A DNA stretch of 64,000 nt from contig VFZN01000004.1 of NCBI GenBank assembly GCA_016871195.1, positions 1-64,000 of the forward strand, in the 5' to 3' direction. The stretch comes from Acidobacteriota bacterium (GTDB lineage Bacteria > Acidobacteriota > Vicinamibacteria > Vicinamibacterales > UBA2999). Within the stretch, counting starts at the first letter, position 1; each line of letters opens with the position of its first letter. The notes below the pieces were generated by a model. It saw nothing but the letters and a program-made list of their open reading frames with translations, did not search any database and was not told the origin of the DNA. Position numbers and translations under genes: made by a program. Positions 1 through 15,795 of this stretch are shown here, piece by piece.

Positions 1-1
1 C

Positions 2-1221
<1,220 letters not shown>

Positions 1222-1222
<1 letters not shown>

Positions 1223-1704
1223 TGCCCCTGCTCCTCTGGCCCGCGCTGATCCTGACGGCGACGCTGCAGACGCCGGTGCTGCTCGACCGGACAGTCGCTC
1301 TTGTCGGGGGGCGTCCGCTGCTGCAGTCAGACGTCCTGACAGCCCAGCGGCTCGGGCTGATTGAGGGCGAGGGCGTCTCGGCCTCGACGGTGGGACGCCT
1401 GGTCGATCGTGAGCTGCAACTGCGAGAAGCCGAGCGGTTTTTTCCGATGCGGGTCGATAGGGCGGCCCTCGAGGCTCGCCTCCGCGCGATCGAAACTCGG
1501 GCCGGCGGCCCCGAGGCGCTGGCGCAGGTGCTGGATGCCGGTGGCCTGACGCGCGACCGCCTGCGCGCGTGGGTGCGTGACGACCTGCATGTCGCGGCGT
1601 ATCTGCGGCAACGCTTCGCCGCCGAGGAGCGCCGCGAGGTGCTGCTGGCGGAGTGGACCGCCGACCTGCGGCGTCGGACGACGGTGGTGCTGATCGATCC
1701 GTGA
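1222..1704 (+). CDS. SurA N-terminal-domain-like periplasmic protein without PPIase domain
   Basis: Signal-like N-terminus, then 'LLDRTVALVGGRPLLQSDV' resembling the SurA_N start; only 160 aa; overlaps the Omp85 stop codon. Confidence 0.55.
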
Positions 1705-1825
1705 TGCGCAGCGGGTTCCGGACGTCTCGTCTGCTGGACTTGTTGTCCTGACATGTAATGGAATGCCCCCGATGACTGGAAGACCCGGGACGCCCCGGTG
1801 ACACGGTGATCTAGGGAGCAAGAGC

Positions 1826-4693
1826 ATGCGTCTGCGCAGACTGGTCGTGGCACTCATGGCGACCGCGGGGGTGGGAGTCGGCCTGGCCGTGACGACCGTG
1901 GCACAGCGTGGGGCGGCCTGCTGTGAGCCGACCGGCGGCGACTGGCCCAAGAACGGCGGCAACTACGGGAACCAGTCGTACTCATCGCTGACACAGATTA
2001 CGCGGCAGAACGTCCGCGAACTGGGTCCGGCGTGGCTAGTGCATGCCTCGGCCGAACCTGTCACCAGTCCGGTCCCCGGGCCGGGCACCGATCACTCAGG
2101 GCAACAGACGACGCCGGTGGCCATCAACGGCGTGCTCTATTTCGACACGCCCGTCGGCGGTGTCATGGCGGTAGATGGTGCGACGGGGGCCGTCAAGTGG
2201 AAGTGGCAGCCCTCGCCAGAGACGTCGGGCTTCGCGCCCTCGAGCACCCGGCGTGGTGTGGCGGTGGGTGAAGGCAAGGTCTATACGCTGGCGGGTGGCA
2301 ACCGCGTGGTGGCCCTCAACCAGGAGACAGGGGCCCAAGTGTGGGCCGTGCAGCCGACGGCCAAGGGCGAGCCCCTCGGCAACACGGCGAAGGTCGCGAC
2401 GATTTACTACGACGGCATGGTCTACGTCGGCACCAACGACTCGCCCCGCAGCGCTGCGTACGCCGTACGCGCCAGTGACGGCGCGATCCAGTGGTGGTTC
2501 TACAGCGCGTATCCGCACGGCACCGTGTTCACCGACGTCAACGGACGGACGTTCGACGCTGGCGACACGTGGACCACGAAGTCGACCCCGAACGACACCC
2601 CGAACGACTGATACAAAGCCGCGGGCGGCTCGCCGTGGATTCACCCCGCCATCGATCTAGGTCTCGGGATGGTGTACTGGACGTTCGGCAATGTACGCAC
2701 ATGCGCCAACTCGCAGGACGGCTCGGGACGTCCCGGCGACAACCTGTTCACCAATTCCGTGATGGCGATTGATGCGCGGACCGGTGCGTATAAGTGGCAC
2801 TTCCAGTCGGTGCGTCACGACATCTGGGACATGGACAACGTGCATGCCCCGCTGCTGGCCGACGTGATGATCGGTGGCCAGCGGCGCAAGGTCATTTATT
2901 ACGGCAGCAAACAGGGGCACACCTTCGTGCTTGACCGCGCGAATGGCACGCCTGCGCTTCCGATCGACTACCGCAAGGTGCCGGTCGATTCGCGGCAGCT
3001 GTCGCCCGAGACGCAGCCCTATCCGGCACAACCGTCCTTCATTCCCCAGTGCCTCGTGTACGAAAATCTTGGTGGTGCGATTCCCGGGGCCCCGCATCGT
3101 GCCGTGCCCAACTACAACGGCTATCAGGCCGAGCCTGATCCCGCACATCCCGGCCAGATGCGTCTCGTGCTGCGCCCGGGCCACTATCTGGAAGGCGATG
3201 CCCCGTAAATCAGCGGACCGCCGCGCCTGGGCTGCCTCAACGACGGGCACTGGGCGCAGCCCGTCCTGTCGGTGCCCAGCCAGAACGGCGGTGCCGACTG
3301 GTCGAACAACGGCTACAGCCACCGGCTGAATCTGTATTACATCGCCTACTCGACCAACCCGTCGGCGCACGCGAACAATCTGTTTCAGGGCGGCAACGGC
3401 CTGCGTGCGCCCGGGCAGTATCAGTCGGGTGGCCTTGTGGCGGTGGATGCGTCAACCAACCTGGTCAAGTGGCGCAAGGAGTTTGGACCCGGTGGTGACA
3501 TTGCGCACGGCAACAGCGTGCTGGTGACGGCCAGCGATCTGCTGTTTGTGTCGAAGGTCGATGGCTGGATGCTGGCGCTTGATGTGCGGACCGGTGACGA
3601 ACTCTGGCGCTTCCAGACGGGCTTCCCGAGCGCGTCGGGCATCATCACCTACATGGTCAACGGCGAGCAGTACATCGCCACGGCGGCCATGGGCGCCAAC
3701 CAGCCCTATGCCCAGCCAGGCCGTGGTGATGCCCTCTGGGCCTTCAAGGTCGGCGGCAAGGCGCGCTACACACTGGGCGCACGCAGTGCGACGACGGTGG
3801 TGTCTGGCAGCAGCGAGGCCCCGGCACCTCCGCCGAATCCGAACCTGCGTCGTCCGGTGGACAACGCCACATGGGACGGCGTCCCCGCGAACACTGTCTA
3901 TCTGGCCTACCAGCGAGTGCCCACGCCGACTCGCGGGTTCGGCGGGCCAGGCCCCGGGGGTCCGGGCCAGGGCCCGGGTCGCGGAGGCGCGGGGGCTGCA
4001 CCGGGTGGGGCACTGGGTGGAGCGCCTGCAGCCGCGGCGCAGCCGCCAGCGGGACCGGTGCGTGACAGCACGGCCACCGGGTCGATGCTGCCGTCGCGTC
4101 TCACGGTGCCCGTGGGCACGACGGTGACGTTCACCAACCCGGGTGATGCGCAGCTGGGTGGGCCGGGGATAGGCAACCAGAAGGAGCACTGCGCCACGCA
4201 GTTCTTCGAGGGCAGGTTCAATTTCCGTCTCAAGCCGGGTGAGTCGGCGCGGCACACCTTCGATCGGGAAGGCGAGTATTACTACAACGACTGCACCGAT
4301 CCGCGTCCGACCGGAAAAATCGTCGTGACCCTGGCGGCTGAGCCGACCGCGGTGGCGTTTGCCACGCCGGTGCTGGATTTGCGGTCGCCCACTGGACACT
4401 TCAACGCGGTGTCGGGTGTCGTGCAGGCCACCATGTCGGTGCCTGCGGGATGGACGCATGACCCTTCGGCACCCGTCACGATGGAAGGGCCGCTCACCAC
4501 CCATCGGATGGACGCAGCCCGTGTCGCAGGTGGCCAGGGCGGGGCACCACTGACGGTGACATTCAATAAGCAGGACATCGATCACAACCTGCCTGGGGGC
4601 GACGCGGTTGCACTGCGTGTGACGGCGAATTTCCTCGTAGCCGGTGTCCAGAAGAAGCTACAGGGCACAGCCTCGGTGCGCATCCTCAAGTAG
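1826..4693 (+). pseudogene. PQQ-binding beta-propeller quinoprotein with C-terminal plastocyanin-like domain; reading frame interrupted by TGA (2609-2611) and TAA (3206-3208)
   Basis: ORFs 1826-2611, 2669-3208 and 3272-4693 are all in the same frame; continuous homology-like text (PQQ repeats 'WPKNGGNYGNQSYSSLTQI', 'IDARTGAYKWHFQSVRHDIWDMD', 'VDASTNLVKW') spans both stops; C-terminal cupredoxin-like 'LTVPVGTTVTFTNPGD...HTFDREGEYYYNDC'. Confidence 0.8.
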
Positions 4694-4750
4694 GCGCGAC
4701 ACCGGGGCAGCGGCCCCCAACGGGGTTCGAGAGGCGGTACCGCGGCGGCC

Positions 4751-5470
4751 CTAGGACGGCAGGCGGCTCTGGTGCATCAGGTAGGCCGCGAGCACCTGCA
4801 CGCCATTGGTGGCGGCGTGGCTGAACAGGCAAGCGCCGATGCTGCCGTGGGTGAGAAAGACCGCGCCCCAGACCGCACCAAGCCCCGCGGTCACCACCGC
4901 GGCATCCCAGCCCTGCATCACGTGCCCGAGTCCGAAGGCGGCACTGGTGATGATGAGTCCGGGTAGCGCCCCACCGAGGTCGTTGCGGAATCGGTGCAGC
5001 AGAAAGCCCCGCTGCATCTCTTCCCGAAGACCGCCGGCGACCATCGCGACCACGCCCAGCAGCACCGCGCGTCCCGGTGTATTGGCCAGGGCTTCGAACG
5101 GATTGGTGGGCACGGTGGCCAGCGCCGGCCACAGCCAGCGCAGCAGGGCGATGCCGAGGCTCACGCCGACCAGCAGCACGGGGGTCAGCAGCAGGCCGAG
5201 CCGCAGGTCTGCACGCCGCTGCTGCGGAGGCAGCAGCGTCTCCTGCACCGTTTCCCCACAGGCGTGCAGGAAGAACTGCACGAGCCCGACCAGCAGCAGC
5301 GTGTCGATGAGCGTCATCAGGACGAGGAAGCGCAGTGACAGGGTGCCGTCTGCCTCGAGCGGGCGTATTCCGGCCAGCGTGAGCAGTCCGGTGAGCAGCA
5401 GTTGTGTGGGAATGCCTGAGCAGGCCAGTACTTCGGTCAGCACACGCAATCGCGGCAGAGGCACAGTCAT
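4751..5470 (-). CDS. CPBP-family (CAAX/Abi-type) intramembrane metalloprotease
   Basis: 'GGLREEMQRGFLLHRF' (EExxxR), 'FGLGHVMQG', 'GACLFSHAATN' motifs; multi-TM. Confidence 0.85.
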   Translation of the reverse strand: MTVPLPRLRVLTEVLACSGIPTQLLLTGLLTLAGIRPLEADGTLSLRFLVLMTLIDTLLLVGLVQFFLHACGETVQETLLPPQQRRADLRLGLLLTPVLLVGVSLGIALLRWLWPALATVPTNPFEALANTPGRAVLLGVVAMVAGGLREEMQRGFLLHRFRNDLGGALPGLIITSAAFGLGHVMQGWDAAVVTAGLGAVWGAVFLTHGSIGACLFSHAATNGVQVLAAYLMHQSRLPS

Positions 5471-5495
5471 CCGGGCCGATGGTACACTCCTTTAC

Positions 5496-6877
<1,382 letters not shown>

Positions 6878-6881
<4 letters not shown>

Positions 6882-8338
6882 GTCCGTCGATCCGCCGCAC
6901 ACAGACGCTCGGGGTCACGGCCCTCGTCGGGGCGGTGGTGCTGGCCCTCAGCCTGCTGCAAATGGCCACGCTGGCGCGCATGCTGCTCGAGCAGGCCGCG
7001 CGTCGGGCCGAGGTGGTGGGCCTCGGCATCGTGCAGCAGGCCGCACTGGCACCCCGCAGCGAAGCCAGCGCCTACAACGACATCCGTGCCAGCGCCGGCG
7101 TGCAGTCGGCTCTCGCCGTGGCGCAGATTTCCTTGCCCGAGGTGGTCGTGGCCGTGGTGGTCGATCCGTCGGACATCGTCGTGGCTTCGGGGGATGCGGT
7201 GCTGGCCACGGTGGGGCGGACGCTGCCACCGCGCGACGACCTTGCGCGGCTGCTGCGCGGGCCGGCGTGGATCCAATTGCAGGTGATTCTCGGCGAGGTG
7301 CGCATCTACGAATGGCGACAGCCGCTGCTGCTCGGCGACCGGCCCTTCGGTGAGGTGCGCATCCGCTATACGACCGATGGCATCCGGCAGCAGCTGCTGC
7401 GGTCAATGCGCCCGGTCGGCCTGTTTGCCCTCGGGGCCCTCGTCATGGCCCTGCTCGTCTCGCTGGTGTTGGCGCGCGTCATCGTCCGGCCGATTCATGT
7501 GCTCACCAGCGGGCTGACCCAACTCGGTCGCGGCGAGCTCACGACGCCACTCGATCTGCGCGAGGCCGAACTCCAGGGTGTCGGCGATCTGTTCGAGCGG
7601 ATCGCCGCGCAACTGCAGGCGGCCGTCGGCACGACCGGGGCCTCCGAGGGCCGGGTCGCGGCGCTGACGCGTCGCATGGCCGCGCTGGGGCGACTCACGG
7701 CCGGGGTGGCGCACGAGGTCAAGAATCCGCTCAATGCGATGACGATTCATCTCGAATTGCTCAAGCAGCAGCTCACCGGACCGGCGCCGGGCGATGCGCT
7801 GCGGCACGCCGAGGTGATCGGTACGGAAATCACACGGCTCGACGAAGTGGTGCAGGGCTTTGTGAAGTTCGTCCGGCCCGAGGAGATGGCGATGAGCGAG
7901 GTCCCCATCGGGCTGCTGCTGGCGTCGGTGCGCGACTCGGTGGCCGACGAGGCCGCGCGTGCACGCGTCGATGTGCAGGTCGAAGTGCCGCGCATGCCGC
8001 TGGTGACCATGGGCGATGCGCCACTGCTGCGGCAGGCCCTGCTGAACCTGGCGCAGAACGCGCTGCAGGCAATGCCCGGCGGCGGCCGCCTGATCATGCA
8101 GGGGCGCGACAGCGGCGACGGACGTATCGAACTGCGCCTCGAGGACACGGGGGTGGGCATCGCGCCAGACGATCTCGCGCGCATTTTCGACCTCTATTTC
8201 ACCACGCGGACGCACGGGAGCGGGATCGGCCTGTCACTGGTGTTCCGCACGGTGCAGATGCACGACGGCGATATCCGTGTCGAGTCGACCGTCGGCGTCG
8301 GCAGCACGTTTGTGGTGGCGCTGCCCCGTGCGCGATAG
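6878..8338 (+). CDS. Membrane sensor histidine kinase (HAMP-HisKA-HATPase)
   Basis: 'VAHEVKNPLNAM' H box, N/G boxes 'NLAQNALQAM', 'DTGVGIAPDD', 'GSGIGLSLV'; 4-nt overlap with regulator gene. Confidence 0.93.
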
Positions 8339-8339
8339 G

Positions 8340-8885
8340 ATGGTCGTCGTGGGCATGGCATCCAGGCTGATTCTGGCGGGTGTGCTGGCGTGCCTCGCCG
8401 GCGCCTGCGCGGCACGCACCAGCGCCGCGCCCGCAGCGGTGCCGGTCGAGATGCGCCCGCCGGCGCCCCCGGCTCGTATGCTGCCCGCCCCGCCCGACCC
8501 GGTCGAGCCCGACCCGGTGGCCGAGGTTCCGGCCGTGCCGACCCCGAGTGCGCCCGCGCGTCCGGCCGGTCGCCCTGCCGTCCGCCCACCCGCGGCCACC
8601 TCGACGACCAGCCCAGAGGCATCGCCCGCCCCGGCCCTGCGACCCGGGGTCACCACTGGGTCGGCAGCCACGACTGAGGCGTCGGTGCGTGCCCTTCTTG
8701 AGTTGGCACGTCGAGACCTGGCGCGCATCACGCCGACCAGTCTCAGCGCCGATGCGCGGACACAATATGAGGCCGCCAGCCGCTTCGCCGATCAGGCCGA
8801 CGCCGCACTGAAGGCCCGCAACCTCGTCTATGCGGGCATGCTGGCCGACAAGGCGGCGACCCTCGCTGCTGCACTTTTACGCTGA
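8340..8885 (+). CDS. Pro-rich putative lipoprotein, function unknown
   Basis: Lipobox-like 'LACLAGAC', Pro/Ala-rich linker, helical C-terminal domain. Confidence 0.65.
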   Translation: MVVVGMASRLILAGVLACLAGACAARTSAAPAAVPVEMRPPAPPARMLPAPPDPVEPDPVAEVPAVPTPSAPARPAGRPAVRPPAATSTTSPEASPAPALRPGVTTGSAATTEASVRALLELARRDLARITPTSLSADARTQYEAASRFADQADAALKARNLVYAGMLADKAATLAAALLR

Positions 8886-9014
8886 TGTCAAGCCGGAACA
8901 TTCCAGAAAAATCTGTAAACAGCGAATGTTTCAAGAAAGTGCGAAAACGCGCCAGTTTTTATCCTATTTTGCGTTCGCCCTAAACGGGGGCCCCTACATC
9001 TTGTGGTGTGACCC

Positions 9015-9043
9015 TTGACATCCCGTTCCGGGAGTCACATAGT
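9015..9043 (+). promoter_or_regulatory. Sigma-70-like promoter upstream of nrdJ
   Basis: TTGACA (9015-9020), 17-nt spacer, CATAGT (9038-9043). Confidence 0.55.
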
Positions 9044-9049
9044 GACGTT

Positions 9050-9228
9050 CGCGCGCGAGCAGGACCTCCGGGGCCCGGTACCTCCCAGCAGCCAGACCCA
9101 GGCAGCCGCTTGAGCCAGTTTCGTGTCGCACGATTGCACAGAACCGCACTCGCGCGCGCAAGGTTTTCACGGTCGGTAGGCAACGGTTTTCGGGGAAGTC
9201 GTCCCGACGAGGGAGACGCTTCCCCTTT
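9050..9228 (+). promoter_or_regulatory. Candidate structured 5' leader of nrdJ
   Basis: Long-range complement CGCGCGCGAG (9050-9059)/CTCGCGCGCG (9149-9158), plus terminator-like hairpin GGGGAAG(9192-9198)...CTTCCCC(9219-9225)TTT just before the start codon. Confidence 0.4.
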
Positions 9229-9247
9229 CATCAGGGATGGAGGGAGC

Positions 9248-12106
<2,859 letters not shown>

Positions 12107-12172
12107 GGGCATCGAGGGGTCGCCGCGGGCGCTGGCCTGCGGCGACGGCCGCTGACCCAAGGGGCCGAGGCC

Positions 12173-14026
12173 ATGCGCTTCGGCCCTCGTGTGTTGTACA
12201 CCCATCCTGCGGTGGCTGACCCGCTGCTCGACATCCTGCAGCGCTACTGGGGCTATGCGCAGTTTCGTCCCGGGCAGCGCGAGGCCATGGACGCCGTGGT
12301 TCAGGGCCGCGACTCGCTGCTGGTGCTGCCCACTGGCGGCGGCAAGTCGCTGTGTTTCCAGGCGCCAGCGCTGCTGAGGCCCGGCGTGGCGCTGGTCATC
12401 TCGCCCCTGATTTCCCTCATGAAGGATCAGGTCGACACGCTGACGGCGCACGGCGTGCCTGCGGCCTACCTGAATAGTGCGATGGCCCCCGACGAGCGAC
12501 GCCGGGTGATGCAGGGGCTGCGCGAGCGACGCTATCGCCTGCTGTACCTGGCCCCCGAGCGCATTGCCGGCGAGGGCAGCACCTTCGTGCCGTGGCTGCA
12601 TGAGGCGGGCGGCCTGTCCTTTATGGCCATCGACGAGGCACACTGCATCAGCCACTGGGGCCACGACTTCCGGCCTGAGTACCGGCAGCTGGGTGCTCTG
12701 AGGAGCAGCCTGCCCGGCGTCGGCCTGCATGCCTTCACCGCGACGGCGACGGCACGCGTGCGCGAGGACATTGTGGCGCAGCTGGGACTGCAGGATCCGG
12801 TGACGCTGGTCGGGTCGTTCGATCGCGCCAACCTGCTGTATCGCGTGCTGCCTCGGCATGCTATGGCGACGCAAATTCGTCAGATCCTCGCCAGACATCG
12901 CGGCGAGGCCGGCATCATCTATTGCCCGACGCGCCGCGAGGTCGATGCGCTCGCAGCGTCGCTGGCCAAGGAAGGCTACCGCGTGCGCCCGTATCACGCC
13001 GGACTCACCGACGATGAGCGGCATGCGCATCAGGATGCCTTTCTCAACGAATCTGTTGACATCGTCGTGGCCACGGTGGCCTTCGGGATGGGCATCGATC
13101 GTTCGGATGTGCGGTTCGTCATTCATGCCGGAGCGCCGCAGTCGCTCGAGCACTATCAGCAGGAAGCCGGTCGGGCCGGCCGTGATGGACTGGAAGCGGA
13201 GTGTGTGCTCATCGTGTCGTCGGGCGACTTTCTGCGCTGGCGCGACATCCTGTCGAAGAACGGCGAGCTGACGGATGCGCGGCAGGGCCTGCTGCGCGAT
13301 ATCGAGCGGTATGCGGCGAGTGTGGGCTGTCGACACCGGCGTCTAGTCAGCTACTTTGGTGAGGCCTACAGCAAGGGTGACTGCGGCGCATGCGATTACT
13401 GCCTGGGCGAACTTGAGGCGGTGCCCGAGCCGGCGACACTGGCGCGGAAGATTCTGTCGGCGGTGGCGCGCGTCGGGCAGCGGTACGGCGCCGCGCACGT
13501 CGGGCAGGTGCTGCGCGGGCAGCTGTCAGAGGCCGTCCGCAGCCGTGGTCACGATACGTTGTCGGTGTTCGGCTTGCTGCGCGAGGTGTCGGTCGATGAC
13601 ATGCGTGGCTATACCGATCAGCTCCTGGCCTTCGGCCTGCTGCGTCAGGTGGGCGATCCCTATCCGGTGCTGCAACTGACCGAGGCCGGCGCCGCCGGCC
13701 TCAGGGATGCCGCTGTGCTCGATGGCCTGTCGCTGGCCCGCCAGCGCAAACCCGAGAAGGGCAGTGGGCCGAAGAAGTCACGGGTCGAGGCCGAATCGTG
13801 GGCCGGTGTCGACCGCGAGCTGTTCGATCAGCTGCGCGGGATGCGCCAGCGCCTCGCGCGCGAGCGCGGCGTGCCGCCCTACGTTATCTTCCACGACACC
13901 ACGCTTCGGGAACTGGCGCGCCTCAAGCCCACGTCACTGCCCGAGCTGCGCGAGGTGTACGGCGTCGGTGCGCGCAAAGCCGATGATCTCGGGCCCGAGG
14001 TGCTGCGCGTGCTGCACGGCGGGTGA
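12173..14026 (+). CDS. recQ: ATP-dependent DNA helicase RecQ
   Basis: 'FRPGQREAMDAVVQGRDSLLVLPTGGGKSLCFQ', 'DEAHCISHWGHDFRPEY', Zn-binding 'GDCGACDYC', HRDC-like C-terminus; exact start uncertain. Confidence 0.93.
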   Translation: MRFGPRVLYTHPAVADPLLDILQRYWGYAQFRPGQREAMDAVVQGRDSLLVLPTGGGKSLCFQAPALLRPGVALVISPLISLMKDQVDTLTAHGVPAAYLNSAMAPDERRRVMQGLRERRYRLLYLAPERIAGEGSTFVPWLHEAGGLSFMAIDEAHCISHWGHDFRPEYRQLGALRSSLPGVGLHAFTATATARVREDIVAQLGLQDPVTLVGSFDRANLLYRVLPRHAMATQIRQILARHRGEAGIIYCPTRREVDALAASLAKEGYRVRPYHAGLTDDERHAHQDAFLNESVDIVVATVAFGMGIDRSDVRFVIHAGAPQSLEHYQQEAGRAGRDGLEAECVLIVSSGDFLRWRDILSKNGELTDARQGLLRDIERYAASVGCRHRRLVSYFGEAYSKGDCGACDYCLGELEAVPEPATLARKILSAVARVGQRYGAAHVGQVLRGQLSEAVRSRGHDTLSVFGLLREVSVDDMRGYTDQLLAFGLLRQVGDPYPVLQLTEAGAAGLRDAAVLDGLSLARQRKPEKGSGPKKSRVEAESWAGVDRELFDQLRGMRQRLARERGVPPYVIFHDTTLRELARLKPTSLPELREVYGVGARKADDLGPEVLRVLHGG

Positions 14027-14041
14027 GGCTACACTGTCGTC

Positions 14042-14938
14042 ATGCGTGCCGTGCCGTCTGCCTTCCGCAATGCCTGGAGTCTGGCCTGGCGCTATGGCCT
14101 TCTCCCAGTGACGGGTGTGGCGCTGGGCCTTGGGTTGGCACTGGCGGCCCCAATCGCCGTCGGGGCGCAGGACCCGGCGCCCGTCGAGGTCGATGCGCTC
14201 CATCGTCCCTTTGATGAAGTGCTCGATATTTACGTGCGTGACGGGTTTGTCTACTACAACGCCCTCCGCGGCGAGCGGGCCCGGCTCGATCGGTATGTGG
14301 CCACTCTGGGCGAGGTCGCCGGTGTCGATGCGTGGGAGGCGCCACGTCGGCTGGCGTTCTGGGTGAATGCGTACAACGCGTTCGTGCTGCAGACCATCAT
14401 TGATCGGTATCCCATCCGCGGTAAGGCGCCGCAGTATCCGACCGACAGCATCCGGCAGATCTCAGGCGCGTTCGAGCGACGGCAATTCCGTGCGGCGGGT
14501 CGCCATGTGACGCTCGACCAGATCGAGCATGAGCACGTGGCGCCCCTGGGCGATGCGCGCGCGCTGCTCGCCCTGGGACGTGGGGCACAGGGCGGTGGCC
14601 GCCTGCGCAGCGAGGCCTACGCCTCGTCTCGCATAGAGGCGCAGCTGGCTGCCGCAGCCCGCGAGGTGGTCGAGCATCGCGGGCTCGTGCATGTGGATGC
14701 AGGCGCAGGGCTGCTCAGCGTGACGCCGCTGTTTTCGTGGCGCGAAGCTGCGTTTGTACGGACGTTTGCCGAACATGCCGATGGCAGGTTTGCGTCACGG
14801 AGTCCGCTGGAGCGGGCCGTGCTTGCGCTGGTGCTGCCGCATGCCGTGCGGGGTGAAGCCGAGTTTCTTCGGCAAAACAGCTTCCGCATGCAGTTTCACG
14901 ACTTCGACTGGCGCCTGAACGATCTGGCCACGCGCTGA
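14042..14938 (+). CDS. DUF547-domain protein
   Basis: 'FWVNAYNAFVLQTIIDRYPI', 'LDQIEHEHV' typical of DUF547. Confidence 0.75.
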   Translation: MRAVPSAFRNAWSLAWRYGLLPVTGVALGLGLALAAPIAVGAQDPAPVEVDALHRPFDEVLDIYVRDGFVYYNALRGERARLDRYVATLGEVAGVDAWEAPRRLAFWVNAYNAFVLQTIIDRYPIRGKAPQYPTDSIRQISGAFERRQFRAAGRHVTLDQIEHEHVAPLGDARALLALGRGAQGGGRLRSEAYASSRIEAQLAAAAREVVEHRGLVHVDAGAGLLSVTPLFSWREAAFVRTFAEHADGRFASRSPLERAVLALVLPHAVRGEAEFLRQNSFRMQFHDFDWRLNDLATR

Positions 14939-14966
14939 CGTCGACGCTACGACCGACGAGGACACT

Positions 14967-15743
14967 ATGGATTTGCAGCTGCAGGGGAAGACCGCCGTGG
15001 TGACCGGTGGAAGCCGAGGACTCGGTCGCGCCGCCGCGGAAGCGCTGGTCGCCGAAGGATGCTCGGTCGTGGTGGCCGCGCGAGGGGCCGAGATGCTGGC
15101 GCGCACGTGTGCGCACCTGTTGCAGGTGGCGTCGGCGCAGGCGCGGGTGGTGCCAGTGAGCTGCGACCTGTCGACACCCGCAGGCGCGGCGCAGGTGATT
15201 GAGGCAGCCGTGCACGAGACCGGACGTCTTGATGTGCTCGTCAACAACATCGGGCTGGGCAGGGGCGGCACGCTTGAACAGACGACCGACGCCGAGTGGC
15301 ACGAGGCGTTCGAACATACGCTGTTTCCCGCGCTGCGCTGTTCGCGGCTGGCCGTGCCGCACATGCGGGCACAGGGCGGCGGGGCCATCATCATCATCTC
15401 GTCCATCTACGGGCGCGAGGCGGGTGGCCGCATGACGTACAACGCCGTAAAGGCGGCCGAAATCAGTCTCACCAAGTCACTGGCCCAGCAACTGGCCCCC
15501 GATCACATTCGCGTGGTGGGGGTGGCTCCCGGCTCGATTCTGTTCGAGGGCGGCTCGTGGCGGAAGCGCCAGCAGGAGGACCCGGCGGGCATTGCGGCGT
15601 TTATTGCGCGCGAACTGCCGTTTGGCCGGTTCGGCACTCCCACGGAAGTGGGCGAGGTGGTGGCCTTCCTCGCCTCCTCCAAGGCAGGCTGGGTCAGCGG
15701 CACCACCGTGGTAGTGGACGGCTGCCAGTCGCGAATGTTCTAA
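14967..15743 (+). CDS. SDR-family oxidoreductase
   Basis: 'VTGGSRGLGRAAAEAL', 'YNAVKAAE', C-terminal 'GWVSGTTVVVDGC'. Confidence 0.92.
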   Translation: MDLQLQGKTAVVTGGSRGLGRAAAEALVAEGCSVVVAARGAEMLARTCAHLLQVASAQARVVPVSCDLSTPAGAAQVIEAAVHETGRLDVLVNNIGLGRGGTLEQTTDAEWHEAFEHTLFPALRCSRLAVPHMRAQGGGAIIIISSIYGREAGGRMTYNAVKAAEISLTKSLAQQLAPDHIRVVGVAPGSILFEGGSWRKRQQEDPAGIAAFIARELPFGRFGTPTEVGEVVAFLASSKAGWVSGTTVVVDGCQSRMF

Positions 15744-15795
15744 CGGCGTCGAGCCATACCGGGGCCCGGTGCCCCCTCATGTGGCCCGCCGTCCG

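Noticed and set aside
2609-2611. Selenocysteine at the in-frame TGA of the quinoprotein
   Set aside because: A GC palindrome follows the TGA, but the same gene has a second in-frame stop that is TAA and a PLD gene has another TAA, which selenocysteine insertion cannot explain.
4806-5495. N-terminal 230-aa extension of the NtrC-type ORF
   Set aside because: It is antisense to the CPBP protease gene and has no domain; the receiver domain begins just after GTG 5496.
9044-9247. Classical cobalamin riboswitch in the nrdJ leader
   Set aside because: Looked for a B12-box-like core; only loose AGCCAG-type similarity was seen (around 9090-9117), so a cobalamin call is not supported by reading alone. 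Covariance search needed.
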